Assembly (NCBI RefSeq): GCF_001922345.1
Contig: NZ_CP018811.1
Location: forward strand, 4,340,001-4,404,000
Length of the DNA stretch: 64,000 bases
Origin: Paraburkholderia sp. SOS3
GTDB taxonomy: Bacteria; Pseudomonadota; Gammaproteobacteria; Burkholderiales; Burkholderiaceae
Direction: 5' to 3'
Below, piece after piece: positions 9,818 to 18,320 of the stretch. Position numbers and translations under genes: made by a program. Within the stretch, counting starts at the first letter, position 1; the number at the start of each line of letters is the position of its first letter. Below the pieces are notes generated by a model. The model searched no databases and was not told the DNA's origin. It was given only the letters and a program-made list of their open reading frames with translations.

Positions 9818-10681
9818 ATGCCCACGCTGCGGATGTTGAAAACCTTTCGGGCCGTCGCGCGAACCGGATCGTTCGCTGCCGCCTCGGAAAAAGTCGCGTT
9901 GACGCAGGCCGCCGTCAGCCTGCAGATGCGTGGGCTCGAGCAGGCGCTCGGGCGGCAACTGTTCGCGCGCAGCGGGCGGCACATCGTGCTGACGCGCGAT
10001 GGGCAGCAAATCTGGCCGAAGGTCGAGCAGATTCTCGATCTGCTCGACGAGCTCGACGCGGACCCGGCCGATTCGATGATCGGGCCGCTGACGATCGGCG
10101 CGGTGGTGTCGGTGATCGGCGCGCTGTCGCTCGTCGTCGCGCGCCTGAAAACCGCGCATCCGCAGCTCGATGTGCGGCTGCTGTCGGCGCGCTCCGACGA
10201 ACTCGCGGCGCTCGTCGAAGCGGGCGACGTCGATATCGCGGCCGTGGTGGCACGCGCCGATGCGACGCTGCCCGACACGCTGAAGTGGACCACCCTGTAT
10301 AGCGAGCCGCTCGTACTGGTCACGAGCAGCCAGATAGCCGACACCGACCCGCAGCGCATTCTGCGCAGTCACGGCTTTCTGCGCTTCGACCGGCGCGTGC
10401 GCACCGGGCGTGTCGTCGAGCAGGCGCTGCGCGAGGCGGGGCTTGCCGTCAACGAATATCTCGAACTCAATTCGATCGAGACCATCGTCGCGCTCGTGCG
10501 GGAGAACGTCGGCGTCGCGGTGCTGCCGCTGCTGCATCGCGGCAACTGGCGCAACGATCCCTCGCTGCGCGTGCTGTCCATTTCCAATCCGCCGATGCTG
10601 CGCACGGTCGGGATGATTCAGCGAGCGTCGTATGACCGGCCGGGCATTACGCAGGCGATCATCGATACGCTGCATGGGTAA
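9818..10681 (+). CDS. LysR-family transcriptional regulator of the peptide/glutathione operon
   Basis: A 287-residue LysR regulator. The N-terminal winged helix-turn-helix is seen in TFRAVARTGSFAAASEKVALTQAAVS (about 9-34) followed by the dimerisation helix, and the rest is the periplasmic-binding-protein-like effector domain with the usual RENVGVAVLP segment near the end. It is divergent from the ATPase gene at 9680, the standard LysR arrangement for controlling a neighbouring operon. CysB/Cbl-type sulfur control is possible given the glutathione theme, but nothing in the sequence proves the effector. Confidence 0.92.
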   Translation: MPTLRMLKTFRAVARTGSFAAASEKVALTQAAVSLQMRGLEQALGRQLFARSGRHIVLTRDGQQIWPKVEQILDLLDELDADPADSMIGPLTIGAVVSVIGALSLVVARLKTAHPQLDVRLLSARSDELAALVEAGDVDIAAVVARADATLPDTLKWTTLYSEPLVLVTSSQIADTDPQRILRSHGFLRFDRRVRTGRVVEQALREAGLAVNEYLELNSIETIVALVRENVGVAVLPLLHRGNWRNDPSLRVLSISNPPMLRTVGMIQRASYDRPGITQAIIDTLHG

Positions 10682-10704
10682 AGCACGGCGCTCCGATCAA
10701 CCTT

Positions 10705-12192
10705 TCAATGCGCGACCGGCGTCGTCACCTCCCGCTTGTGGCGAATCACCACCGAGGGCACGAGCATCGCAAGCAGGAACAGCGCAATCGAGACGCCGAG
10801 CACGCCCGCAAACGTCAGATGCAACGACTGCTGCAAGGCGACCCGCACGCCTGTATCGGCGGCGGCGCCGAGCTTCTGCGCCGATGCATCGAGTGCGGCG
10901 CGCAGCTGTTCGGGCGTCACCGCGCCGATCTGCTTCGCGTGCGCCAGCCCGAAGTTGAACACGGCGCCAAAGACCGTCGCGCCGAGCGTGCTGCCCAGAT
11001 TGCGCGAGAACAGATTCGACGCCGTCGCGCTGCCGCGCTGGTTGGCCTCGACGAGCTCCTGGATCAGCACGAGCGCCGCCGTGGCCGACAAGCCCATGCC
11101 GAAGCCCATCACGAGCGAGCCGAACGCTGCCGTGAGCGGCGCGCTATCGACGCCCATCAGCGCGAACACCACGCCGCCCGCCGGAATGAACACGCTGCCG
11201 ACCACCAGAATCGAGCGCAGGTTGTAACGGCGAAACAGCCGCGCCGAAATCGTCGCGCCGACCGGCCAGCCGACCATCATCACCGTCAGCGCCATGCCGG
11301 CCACCACCGGCGAGCGCTGCAGCACGCCTTGCACGTAGATCGGCAGGAACGTTGTGACGCCCATCAGCACCATGCCCGAGAGCAGCGTGGACGCATTGGT
11401 CGCGGCGATCGGCCGGCGACTCCACAAGGCAAACGAAATCATCGGCTCGGCGGCGCGCCGCTCCTGGATCACGAACAGCACGGAAGCAATCGCGCACACC
11501 GCGCACGCATAGAGCGCATGCCGACCTGCAGACGCGCCTGCATCGGTGAGCGCGATCATCAGCGCCGCCACCGCGACCGTGAACAGCGCCGCACCGGCAA
11601 TATCGATCGACGGCCGCCGATGCCCGGGCTTTTCGTGCAGGAACGCGATAAAGCCCGCCGTCGCCGCAAGCCCGATCGGCACGTTCATCCAGAAGATCCA
11701 CGCCCACGACAGCGCGTGGATGATGAAGCCGCCGACCACGGGTCCGACCACGGCCGAGACCGCCCAGACGCTCGCCAGATAACCCTGCACCTTGCCGCGC
11801 TCGTGGGCCGGATAGAGGTCGCCGACGATCGTCATCGCAACCGGCTGGATCGCCCCTGCGCCAATGCCCTGGATCAGCCGGAACGCGATCATGGCCGGCA
11901 TCGACCACGCGAAGCCCGCGAGCAGCGAGCCCGCGAGGAAGATCGCGATGCCGACGAGCATCACGGGCTTGCGCCCGAACAGATCGGCGAGCTTGCCGAA
12001 CACGACGGTCATTGCCGTCTGCGCGAGCAGAAACGACGAAAACACCCAGCTATAGAGATCGAGTCCGCCTAACTGCGTCGCGATTTGCGGCATGGCGGTG
12101 GAGACGATCGTCATTTCGATCGCGATCATGGCCGTCGAGGCCATGACCGATGCAATGACGAGCGCACGTCCGGAATTGCGCGATTCGGCCAT
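10705..12192 (-). CDS. MFS drug/proton antiporter, DHA2 (EmrB/QacA) family
   Basis: A 495-residue membrane transporter with the hydrophobic profile of a 14-helix DHA2 protein. Motif A is visible as GKLADLFGRKPVML after helix 2, and the antiporter motif C as VVGPVVGGFIIH in helix 5. Members export toxic hydrophobic compounds in exchange for protons. No EmrA-like periplasmic partner or TetR repressor is adjacent, so it appears to be a single-component pump. It converges on the LysR gene with a 23-bp gap. Substrate cannot be read from sequence. Confidence 0.9.
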   Translation of the reverse strand: MAESRNSGRALVIASVMASTAMIAIEMTIVSTAMPQIATQLGGLDLYSWVFSSFLLAQTAMTVVFGKLADLFGRKPVMLVGIAIFLAGSLLAGFAWSMPAMIAFRLIQGIGAGAIQPVAMTIVGDLYPAHERGKVQGYLASVWAVSAVVGPVVGGFIIHALSWAWIFWMNVPIGLAATAGFIAFLHEKPGHRRPSIDIAGAALFTVAVAALMIALTDAGASAGRHALYACAVCAIASVLFVIQERRAAEPMISFALWSRRPIAATNASTLLSGMVLMGVTTFLPIYVQGVLQRSPVVAGMALTVMMVGWPVGATISARLFRRYNLRSILVVGSVFIPAGGVVFALMGVDSAPLTAAFGSLVMGFGMGLSATAALVLIQELVEANQRGSATASNLFSRNLGSTLGATVFGAVFNFGLAHAKQIGAVTPEQLRAALDASAQKLGAAADTGVRVALQQSLHLTFAGVLGVSIALFLLAMLVPSVVIRHKREVTTPVAH

Positions 12193-12440
12193 TTGACGTG
12201 TAGGGATTTGACTGCGGGGGGCGGCAATGCGAAGCGCCTTCGCTTCGCGGCGGAAGACGCAATTCTGCCAGCCGGCAACGAATCGTGCTGGCGATGACCG
12301 CGCACGGGCAGCCCGCCATGCGGGTTCATACCACCCTCATTTGCAAAACGTTAAAGAAACCTTTAAAAGAGTCGTAAACGAAATGGAAGCTCGGCGAGGT
12401 TCGAGCAGTCGATTTGCCGACATCAAAAAAAGGAGCAGCA

Positions 12441-12773
12441 ATGAGAATTGCAGGCCGGCAGGTTTATGAAACGCAGCGCATCGCGGCAGATGTGCAGAAG
12501 AAGCGCGACCCGCAGCGAGACCCGACCAAAGGCGGCGCGGAGGACGGCACCGTCACGACGCAGGACGGCACGAAGCAGTCGCTGTTCGACGTGCTCTGGC
12601 CCGACTCGCAGTCCGGGCAGACCTCGAACCAGACGTCCGGATACGAAACGCCGCATGTGCCGCACCATTCGGGCGCCACGAGCGGGCACAAGCCGCAGCA
12701 GCCCGCGTCGCCGGACACGTCGGCCGACGGCACGGACAAGCCGTCCGGTTCGCAGGTCGATATCTACGTTTGA
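12441..12773 (+). CDS. Small, probably disordered hypothetical protein
   Basis: A 110-residue protein starting MRIAGRQVYETQRIAADVQK, with a good ribosome-binding site (AAAAAAAGGAG, 5 bases before the ATG), which is why this start is preferred over an upstream ATG at 12414. Apart from the short basic N-terminal helix it is rich in Gly, Ser, Thr, Asp, Gln and Pro, with no hydrophobic core and no signal peptide, and ends in VDIYV. I do not recognise a family. It is followed by a strong terminator, which supports its being a real monocistronic gene. The 248-bp spacer before it carries the promoters of this gene and of the divergent MFS gene. Confidence 0.6.
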   Translation: MRIAGRQVYETQRIAADVQKKRDPQRDPTKGGAEDGTVTTQDGTKQSLFDVLWPDSQSGQTSNQTSGYETPHVPHHSGATSGHKPQQPASPDTSADGTDKPSGSQVDIYV

Positions 12774-12822
12774 AATTCGAGTCGGCAACGCGGCGGCACC
12801 GGCCGTCGCGTGAGCTTTTCCG

Positions 12823-13371
12823 TCACGCGCAGCCGGCTCTGGCCGGCTGCGCCGTTTTCGGTTTCGCGCAGCACTGATAGAGCGCGAGCGGCGCGGCAAG
12901 AAACGACGCGATCACGAGCCCCGCTTCCTCGTGCGCCTGCGTGTACCAGCCTTCGACGTGCGTCAGGTTCATCGTTCCGATACACCGCCCGTCATACGCA
13001 ACCGGAATATTCAGGATCGAGCCGAGCCCCATGCCGGTGATCACCGCATGGTCGTCGAATGCGGCGCGAATGCCGGCCGCATCGGTCGCGCGAAATGGCA
13101 GCAGGTTTTGCAGCGTGTGCTCGGCCCACGCGCTGCCGCGCTTCTTCTTGCGGCCCCCCAGCGGATACACGGTCGGCATATTCGTGTACAGCCGCTCGAC
13201 CTCGTAACGCCCTGCATCGAACGACATGATCGTGAAAAGCCTGCAGCCGAGCGTTTCGCACGCAACCGCGTAGATCTCGCGAAACATCGCGTCGGGCTGG
13301 CGCGCGGTGCGCATTGCGCGCGCGAGCCGCGCAACGTCATCCAGATCGAGCGGGCGGGAGTCAGGTTGCAT
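12823..13371 (-). CDS. GAF-domain protein
   Basis: A 182-residue protein consisting essentially of one GAF domain (about 20-165): an N-terminal helix, then ETLGCRLFTIMSFD, a central SVLN-like stretch GMGLGSILNIPVAYDGRCIGTMNLTH, and a final helix. GAF domains bind small ligands such as cyclic nucleotides or sense redox state. There is no output domain, so it may be a stand-alone sensor or a methionine-sulfoxide-reductase-like relative; the fRMsr cysteines are not obviously conserved. The C-terminal tail (KPKTAQPARAGCA) is partly encoded by the terminator hairpin of the converging gene. Function unknown. Confidence 0.8.
   Translation of the reverse strand: MQPDSRPLDLDDVARLARAMRTARQPDAMFREIYAVACETLGCRLFTIMSFDAGRYEVERLYTNMPTVYPLGGRKKKRGSAWAEHTLQNLLPFRATDAAGIRAAFDDHAVITGMGLGSILNIPVAYDGRCIGTMNLTHVEGWYTQAHEEAGLVIASFLAAPLALYQCCAKPKTAQPARAGCA
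12827..12856 (+). terminator. Terminator of the small hypothetical gene, inside the 3' end of the GAF gene
   Basis: GCGCAGCCGGC (12827-12837) and GCCGGCTGCGC (12842-12852) form a perfect 11-bp stem with a four-base loop, followed by CGTTTT on the plus strand. The hairpin also encodes the last codons of the minus-strand GAF protein. Confidence 0.75.
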
Positions 13372-13437
13372 ATCGATGGTCCGATGGTTCCGATGATGGG
13401 TTTCGCTGGCTCCGCTGATTGCGCCGGCGCTGCCCGG

Positions 13438-14859
13438 TCAGCCGTGAATGCGCCGCGAGCCGCGCAATTCATCGAGGTCCGGCTTCGCGGCCAGTTCATG
13501 CTTTTCGATGTCTTCGAGCGAGCGGTTGCGCGTTTCGATGCCGAGAAAGAACACGATCGCCGCGCCGACCACGAGCACCGCCGTCGTCATGCCGAACACG
13601 CCGGCAAAGCCGAACGCCGGATAGACGAAGCCGACCAGAATCGGCGCGCTGACCGAACCGATGCGCCCGAACGACGACGACGTGCCGACGCCCGTCGTGC
13701 GCACTGCCGTCGGAAAGATTTCGGGCGTGTACGCATAGACGCCCGCGAACGCGCCGTTCATGAAGAACGACAGACACATGCCCGCGGCCATGATCTCGAA
13801 CTCCGCCTGCGACAGCGCGAGGCAGACGGCGGCGAGCGCGCCGAGCAACATATACGACGACACCACCGCCTTCCGCCCGATCCGCTCGTTCAGAAACGCG
13901 GCCGAGAAATAGCCGGGAATCTGCGACGCGTAGATCGCAATCGAATAGCCGAAGCTTTGCGTAATCGTGAAGCCCTGCTTCACGAGCAGGCTCGGAATCC
14001 ACGCGAAAAACGAGTAGTACGCGAATGCGACGGAGAACCACATCGCCCAGCTGATCGCGGTCACGCCCGCGAGCCGCGTCGACCAGAGCGCGGCAATATT
14101 GCGCCAGGCGCCGCCGCGCACGCTGCGCCGCGGCGACGGCGGCCCATCGAGCACGACCTGGCGCACCGGTGCGAGCGTCATGCCGCGCTTGATGAACCGG
14201 TCTTCGACGCCCGTCACGATTTCGTCGGCTTCGCGCAGGCGCCCGCGGCTTTCGAGCCAGCGCGGCGACTCGGGCAGCGAGCGCCGCCACCACAGCAGCA
14301 TCACGACCGGCACCGCGGTCAGCATCGCGACATAGCGCCAGCCGTCGGCGAAATTGCGGACGATCGAAAAGCCGAGCACCGACGACGTCAGATAGCCGAA
14401 CGACATGAAGCCCACAAGCGCGCCGCAAAACACGCCGCGATAGCGGCGCGGCACGAATTCGGCGAGAAACGGCGCGATCACGACCGCCTCGGCGCCCGAG
14501 CCGAAGCCCGCGATCATCCGCAGCACGAAGAACGCGTGCCAGTCGCCGACAAGACCGCTGGCGAACGACGCGACGCAATAGATCGACAGCGCGCTCATCA
14601 TGATGCGGCGCCGTCCGATCACGTCCGCGGTCACACCGCAGACGAACGCGCCGAAGAAATAGCCGATATACGTGCTGCTCGCGACAAGCCCGGTCTGCGC
14701 GCTGCTCAAATGCCAGAGCTTGCTGACGATCGGCAGCAGAAATGCCAGCGACGACGAGTCGAGGCCGTCGAACAGATAGCCGAGCCCGCCGATCATCAAC
14801 AGCTTTCGATGAAAGCCCGATAACGGCAAGCGTTCGAGTCGAGCCGCAACGGTAGACAT
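13438..14859 (-). CDS. MFS transporter, metabolite:H+ symporter type
   Basis: A 473-residue 12-helix transporter. The first helix carries GYLFDGLDSSSLAFLLPIV, in which the acidic residue of the D-G-x-D motif is typical of aromatic-acid/metabolite symporters (AAHS and related sugar-porter-like families). Motif A appears as GVTADVIGRRRIMM and the SP-family SLPESPRWL follows helix 6. It lies 212 bp downstream of, and in the same direction as, the second gamma-glutamyltransferase gene, and may move that enzyme's substrate or product. The substrate is not deducible from sequence alone. Confidence 0.88.
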   Translation of the reverse strand: MSTVAARLERLPLSGFHRKLLMIGGLGYLFDGLDSSSLAFLLPIVSKLWHLSSAQTGLVASSTYIGYFFGAFVCGVTADVIGRRRIMMSALSIYCVASFASGLVGDWHAFFVLRMIAGFGSGAEAVVIAPFLAEFVPRRYRGVFCGALVGFMSFGYLTSSVLGFSIVRNFADGWRYVAMLTAVPVVMLLWWRRSLPESPRWLESRGRLREADEIVTGVEDRFIKRGMTLAPVRQVVLDGPPSPRRSVRGGAWRNIAALWSTRLAGVTAISWAMWFSVAFAYYSFFAWIPSLLVKQGFTITQSFGYSIAIYASQIPGYFSAAFLNERIGRKAVVSSYMLLGALAAVCLALSQAEFEIMAAGMCLSFFMNGAFAGVYAYTPEIFPTAVRTTGVGTSSSFGRIGSVSAPILVGFVYPAFGFAGVFGMTTAVLVVGAAIVFFLGIETRNRSLEDIEKHELAAKPDLDELRGSRRIHG

Positions 14860-14987
14860 GAACTTCCCCCTGAAAACGCAACGCTTGAGTCACATGACGC
14901 GCGCGAGGCGTTCGATCCTCGCATCCCGGCGTGACCCGCGAACGTCACGACGGAACATGACGACGCACGCAACATCGGCGCGCCATC

Positions 14988-15040
14988 GTGCAAAACCCGG
15001 CGCAAAGATTCGCGCAAAAACCGGCGCAAAAACCGGCGCA
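14988..15040. repeat. 12-bp tandem repeat between ggt2 and the MFS gene
   Basis: CGCAAAAACCGG is repeated exactly at 15013-15024 and 15025-15036, preceded by two degenerate copies (about 14988-15012) and followed by CGCA. It occupies the 212-bp spacer between the two minus-strand genes and would lie in the leader of the MFS gene. Function unknown. Confidence 0.6.
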
Positions 15041-15071
15041 CCCGCTTCCGATAAAACCCGCGCCCGCATGC

Positions 15072-16877
15072 TCAGCGCCCAATCGCATATGCCTGCATCT
15101 GCCGCGGCGTCGCCGCGCCGCGCATCAGGCCATCGCGCAGGCTCACGGCGCACACGCGCCCCAGCGCCCACGGGTCCGCAACGGTGAGGTCGTGCCCGCG
15201 CGCTTGCAGTTCGGCGAGCGTGCGCGCCGGAAAACGCGCTTCGGCGGACATCTTGCCGAGCTGCATCGCGCGCGGATAAAACGATCCCGGAAAATGCGCA
15301 GTCTGAAACGACGGCGCATCGATCGCGGCCTGCAGGTCCATGCCCGCATGCACATGCCGCAAGAACAGTTGCAGCGACCACTGGTCCTGCTGATCGCCGC
15401 CCGGCGAACCGAACGCCGCATACGGCGCGCCGTCGCGCGTGACGAGCGTCGGCGATAACGTCGTGCGCGGCCGGCGGCCCGGGCCGAGCGACGACGGCAG
15501 GCCCGCTTCCATCCAGAACATCTGCGCGCGCGTCGTCACGTTGAAGCCGAGACCCGGTACCGCGGGCGACGCCTGCAGCCAGCCGCCCGACGGCGTTGCC
15601 GACACCATGTTGCCCCAGCGGTCCACGACATCGAGGTGCACCGTATCGCCGCGCAATTCCGGCAGCGGCGCGAACGTCGGCTCGCCCTGGCCGAAGCCGC
15701 CCGGCTGTTGACGCCCCGCATTCGCGATGATCTTTTGCGCGCGCAGCAGGCTGTCGCCACGAACATTGCCGTGTGAGTCAGCGAGTTCGCCGGGGCGGAA
15801 TTCGAGCGAGGCGCGCGTGGGATCGACGAGTTTGCGGCGCGCATCGTTATAGCGGTCCGACAGCAGCGTATCGAGCGGTACATCGGCGTGCAAAGGATCA
15901 CCATAAAACACTTCACGATCTGCGAACGCGAGCTTTGCGCATTCGATGACCGTATGCACGAAGTCGGGCCCAAGCGGGTCGAGGCTCGCGAGATCGAAAC
16001 CCTTCAACAGCGCGAGCTGCTGCAGAAACACCGGCCCTTGACCCCAGGGGCCGGTCTTGTGCACCGTGAAGCCCGCATAGTCGTACGACACCGGATCTTC
16101 GTACGACGGCGTCCAGCGCGCGAGGTCCTCACCGGTCAACAGGCCGCGATTGCGCTGGCCGGACGTATCGAGCACGGCGGTCGTGCGGAAGTAACGATCG
16201 ATGGCGTCCGCGACGAAGCCCGCATAGAACGCATGCCGCGCGCGTTCGCATTGCGCGGCGCGGTCGCCGCTGCCCGCTTCTTCGAGAATGCGCCGATAGG
16301 TGGCGGCGATCGACGGATTGCTGAACAACTGGTTCGGCCGCGGCGCTTCGCCATTGCGCAACCACTGCTGCGCCGACGTCGTCCATTCGCCCGCGAAGAA
16401 ATCCCGAATCGCGAGAATCGACGCTGCCATGCGCGGCAGCACCGGATAGCCGTGCTGCGCGTAACCGATCGCATAGCCGAGCACATCGGAGAGCGGCAAC
16501 TCGCCGTAATCGCGCAGCAGCGTCATCCATGCGCCGAACGCACCGGGCACGACCGCCGGCAGCAAGCCGGTGCCGGGCACCACTTCGAGGCCCATGCCAC
16601 GCATCCGCTCGATCGTCATCGTGACCGGGCTCACGCCCTGGCCGCACAGCACGCGGACGCGCTTTTCGCGCGCGCTGTAGAACACCACGGGCAACTCGCC
16701 GCCGGGCCCATTCAGATGCGGCTCCACGATCTGCAGCACGAAACCCGCCGCCGCGGCCGCATCGAATGCGTTGCCGCCCCTTTCGAGCACTGCCATCGCG
16801 GATGCAGTGGCCAGCCAATGCGTGGACGCGGCCATGCCGAAGGTGCCGATCAGCTCGGGACGGGTGGTGAATGCCAT
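15072..16877 (-). CDS. Second gamma-glutamyltransferase family protein
   Basis: A 601-residue Ntn-hydrolase of the gamma-glutamyltranspeptidase family. The start MAFTTRPELIG at 16877 is chosen because an upstream extension to 16964 would run into the operator region. It carries LERGGNAFDAAAAAGF near the N-terminus, and T412 in RGDTVHLDVVD is the likely autocatalytic nucleophile. No signal peptide is visible, so it is probably cytosolic. It is only distantly similar to the product at 2367-4004, so it is not a recent duplicate. It is divergent from a FadR-type regulator, with two operator-like repeats between, and may act with the MFS transporter downstream. The substrate (glutathione conjugate, gamma-glutamyl compound or cephalosporin-like amide) is unknown. 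Confidence 0.88.
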   Translation of the reverse strand: MAFTTRPELIGTFGMAASTHWLATASAMAVLERGGNAFDAAAAAGFVLQIVEPHLNGPGGELPVVFYSAREKRVRVLCGQGVSPVTMTIERMRGMGLEVVPGTGLLPAVVPGAFGAWMTLLRDYGELPLSDVLGYAIGYAQHGYPVLPRMAASILAIRDFFAGEWTTSAQQWLRNGEAPRPNQLFSNPSIAATYRRILEEAGSGDRAAQCERARHAFYAGFVADAIDRYFRTTAVLDTSGQRNRGLLTGEDLARWTPSYEDPVSYDYAGFTVHKTGPWGQGPVFLQQLALLKGFDLASLDPLGPDFVHTVIECAKLAFADREVFYGDPLHADVPLDTLLSDRYNDARRKLVDPTRASLEFRPGELADSHGNVRGDSLLRAQKIIANAGRQQPGGFGQGEPTFAPLPELRGDTVHLDVVDRWGNMVSATPSGGWLQASPAVPGLGFNVTTRAQMFWMEAGLPSSLGPGRRPRTTLSPTLVTRDGAPYAAFGSPGGDQQDQWSLQLFLRHVHAGMDLQAAIDAPSFQTAHFPGSFYPRAMQLGKMSAEARFPARTLAELQARGHDLTVADPWALGRVCAVSLRDGLMRGAATPRQMQAYAIGR

Positions 16878-16921
16878 TGAATCAATCTCGCGATGAGCGC
16901 GCTTTGCATGGGCCGCAATCC

Positions 16922-16941
16922 GAACCAATCGAGATTGGTTC
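16922..16941. promoter_or_regulatory. Inverted repeat, proposed GntR operator 1
   Basis: GAACCAATC and GATTGGTTC form a perfect 9+9 inverted repeat around a central GA, 45 bp upstream of the ggt2 start. A related repeat lies at 17054-17076, beside the regulator's own start. The shared core GAACCA...TGGTTC suggests binding by the FadR-type protein encoded next to it. Confidence 0.65.
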
Positions 16942-17053
16942 ATCCAGCAATTCATTCCTCGCAAGCACTTGAATTTTGCTCTTATCTAATGATTTACAGC
17001 CAATATATGCTAGTCAAGAAAAACATTGAAAACGCTTCCATTAATGCTAACAT

Positions 17054-17076
17054 CGAACCAATCAAAAAATGGTTCG
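17054..17076. promoter_or_regulatory. Inverted repeat, proposed GntR operator 2
   Basis: CGAACCA (17054-17060) and TGGTTCG (17070-17076) form a 7+7 inverted repeat 9 bp before the gntR start codon, covering its ribosome-binding site. It shares the half-site GAACCAATC with operator 1, which suggests autorepression. Confidence 0.6.
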
Positions 17077-17085
17077 GGGCAAACC

Positions 17086-17856
17086 ATGACTGAAATTTCG
17101 GTGCTGGATCGCATCGCGAGCTATATCGCGCAGCACGACCTGCGCGACGGCGACTTGCTCCCGGCGGAACGCAAGCTCGCCGAAGATCTATCGGTCAGCC
17201 GGCGCGAATTGCGCAACGCGCTCGCATCGCTCGAAGCGGCGGGGCGCATCTGGCGCGGCGTCGGCCGCGGCACGTATCTCGGCGCGCGTCCGCTCAGGTT
17301 TGCGCAGACATTGAACGGTCTCTCCGTCGGCACGAGCCCGTCGGACGTCGCGGAAATGCGGCTCATGATCGAGCCTGCACTCGTTGCGCTTGCGACGATG
17401 AAGGCAAGCCCCGCCGATCTCGCGGAACTCGAAAAAGTCGCAAGGAAAAACGCATCGACGAAGGACGATTACGAATGGCAACAGTGGGACCACCGCTTCC
17501 ATCTGCTGCTTGCACAGGCAACGCGCAACCCCGCGATCATCGCGCTGCTCGAAGCGATCAACGGCGTGCGTGTAAAACCGGCGCTGCGCGAAAAAACCGC
17601 CGACCAGGAAACGCGCAAACATTTCGCGGAACAACATCAGGCCATCGTGGCCGCGATGATCGCGCGCGACAGCGAACTCGCCGAACAGCGAATGCGCGAT
17701 CATCTGTCGAGCGTGGAGGTGAGGGTCACGGCGCGCGAGAAGAACCGGGGCGCTGCTGCCGCGCCCGAATCCGCCGCAGCCACGCCCGCCGAAGCCAGAC
17801 GGGCCGCGCCCTCGCCGCGCGGCCGGTCCGCTTCATCCCGGCGCAGCACCGGCTAA
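17086..17856 (+). CDS. GntR-family regulator, FadR/FCD subfamily
   Basis: A 256-residue regulator. The N-terminal winged helix-turn-helix is visible in LLPAERKLAEDLSVSRRELRNALASLEAAG (about 23-52), followed by an all-helical FCD ligand-binding domain with the expected acidic and histidine residues (EMRLMIEP, DHRFHLLLA, HQAIVAAM). The last 40 residues are a low-complexity Ala/Arg/Pro/Ser tail beyond the usual family length. ATG 17086 is preferred over an upstream TTG at 17026 because the latter would place the operator inside the gene. Divergent from ggt2, which it probably represses in response to a carboxylate ligand. Confidence 0.9.
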   Translation: MTEISVLDRIASYIAQHDLRDGDLLPAERKLAEDLSVSRRELRNALASLEAAGRIWRGVGRGTYLGARPLRFAQTLNGLSVGTSPSDVAEMRLMIEPALVALATMKASPADLAELEKVARKNASTKDDYEWQQWDHRFHLLLAQATRNPAIIALLEAINGVRVKPALREKTADQETRKHFAEQHQAIVAAMIARDSELAEQRMRDHLSSVEVRVTAREKNRGAAAAPESAAATPAEARRAAPSPRGRSASSRRSTG

Positions 17857-17892
17857 TGTCGCCGGGTACCGCCGATACCGCCGGATACCGCG

Positions 17893-18180
17893 TTAGTGCC
17901 AGCCGCGATCGTGATGTTCGCGCCACTCATGCTCGCGCCATTCACGACGGCGCCATTCGCGCTCGCGCCACTCGCGGCGCTCGCGCCAGTCGGGACCGTA
18001 TCCGCCATAGCCGACCACGACCGGCGCCGGTGCGACGACTACCGGCGGCGGCGGCGCTTCATAGACAGGCGCCACGGGAATGCCGAGTCCGACCGCCACA
18101 TCGACGTGCGCCGACGCCGCCGTCGACACGCCCAATGCCGCAAAACCGAGAACCATCGCGCCAAGCACTTTCTTGTTCAT
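17893..18180 (-). CDS. Small secreted PXPV-type protein with Trp-Arg-Glu repeats
   Basis: A 95-residue exported protein. MNKKVLGAMVLGFAALGVSTAASA is a clear signal peptide (cleavage after ASA). The mature part has a Pro/Val region (VAPVYEAPPPPVVVAPAPVVV) of the kind called PXPV repeats in Burkholderia, then a Gly/Tyr stretch, and finally a tail of WRERREW/WREREW/WREHEW repeats ending in HHDRGWH. Small proteins of this kind are common in Burkholderiaceae but their function is not established; the His/Arg/Trp-rich tail could bind metal or polyanions. It is monocistronic, with an upstream extension to 18273 rejected because it would bury the signal peptide. Confidence 0.82.
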   Translation of the reverse strand: MNKKVLGAMVLGFAALGVSTAASAHVDVAVGLGIPVAPVYEAPPPPVVVAPAPVVVGYGGYGPDWRERREWREREWRRREWREHEWREHHDRGWH

Positions 18181-18320
18181 TTTGTGACTCCTTGCACGTT
18201 GAGTGCATGACTGTGAACCCGGTTCGCAGTGTAGAAGCCGATGTTCGACACAGGTGCTACATCGCTCGCACATTCGTAACAGGAAGTTAGCGATCCGTTA
18301 GTGAAGCGTTCGCGACCGGT

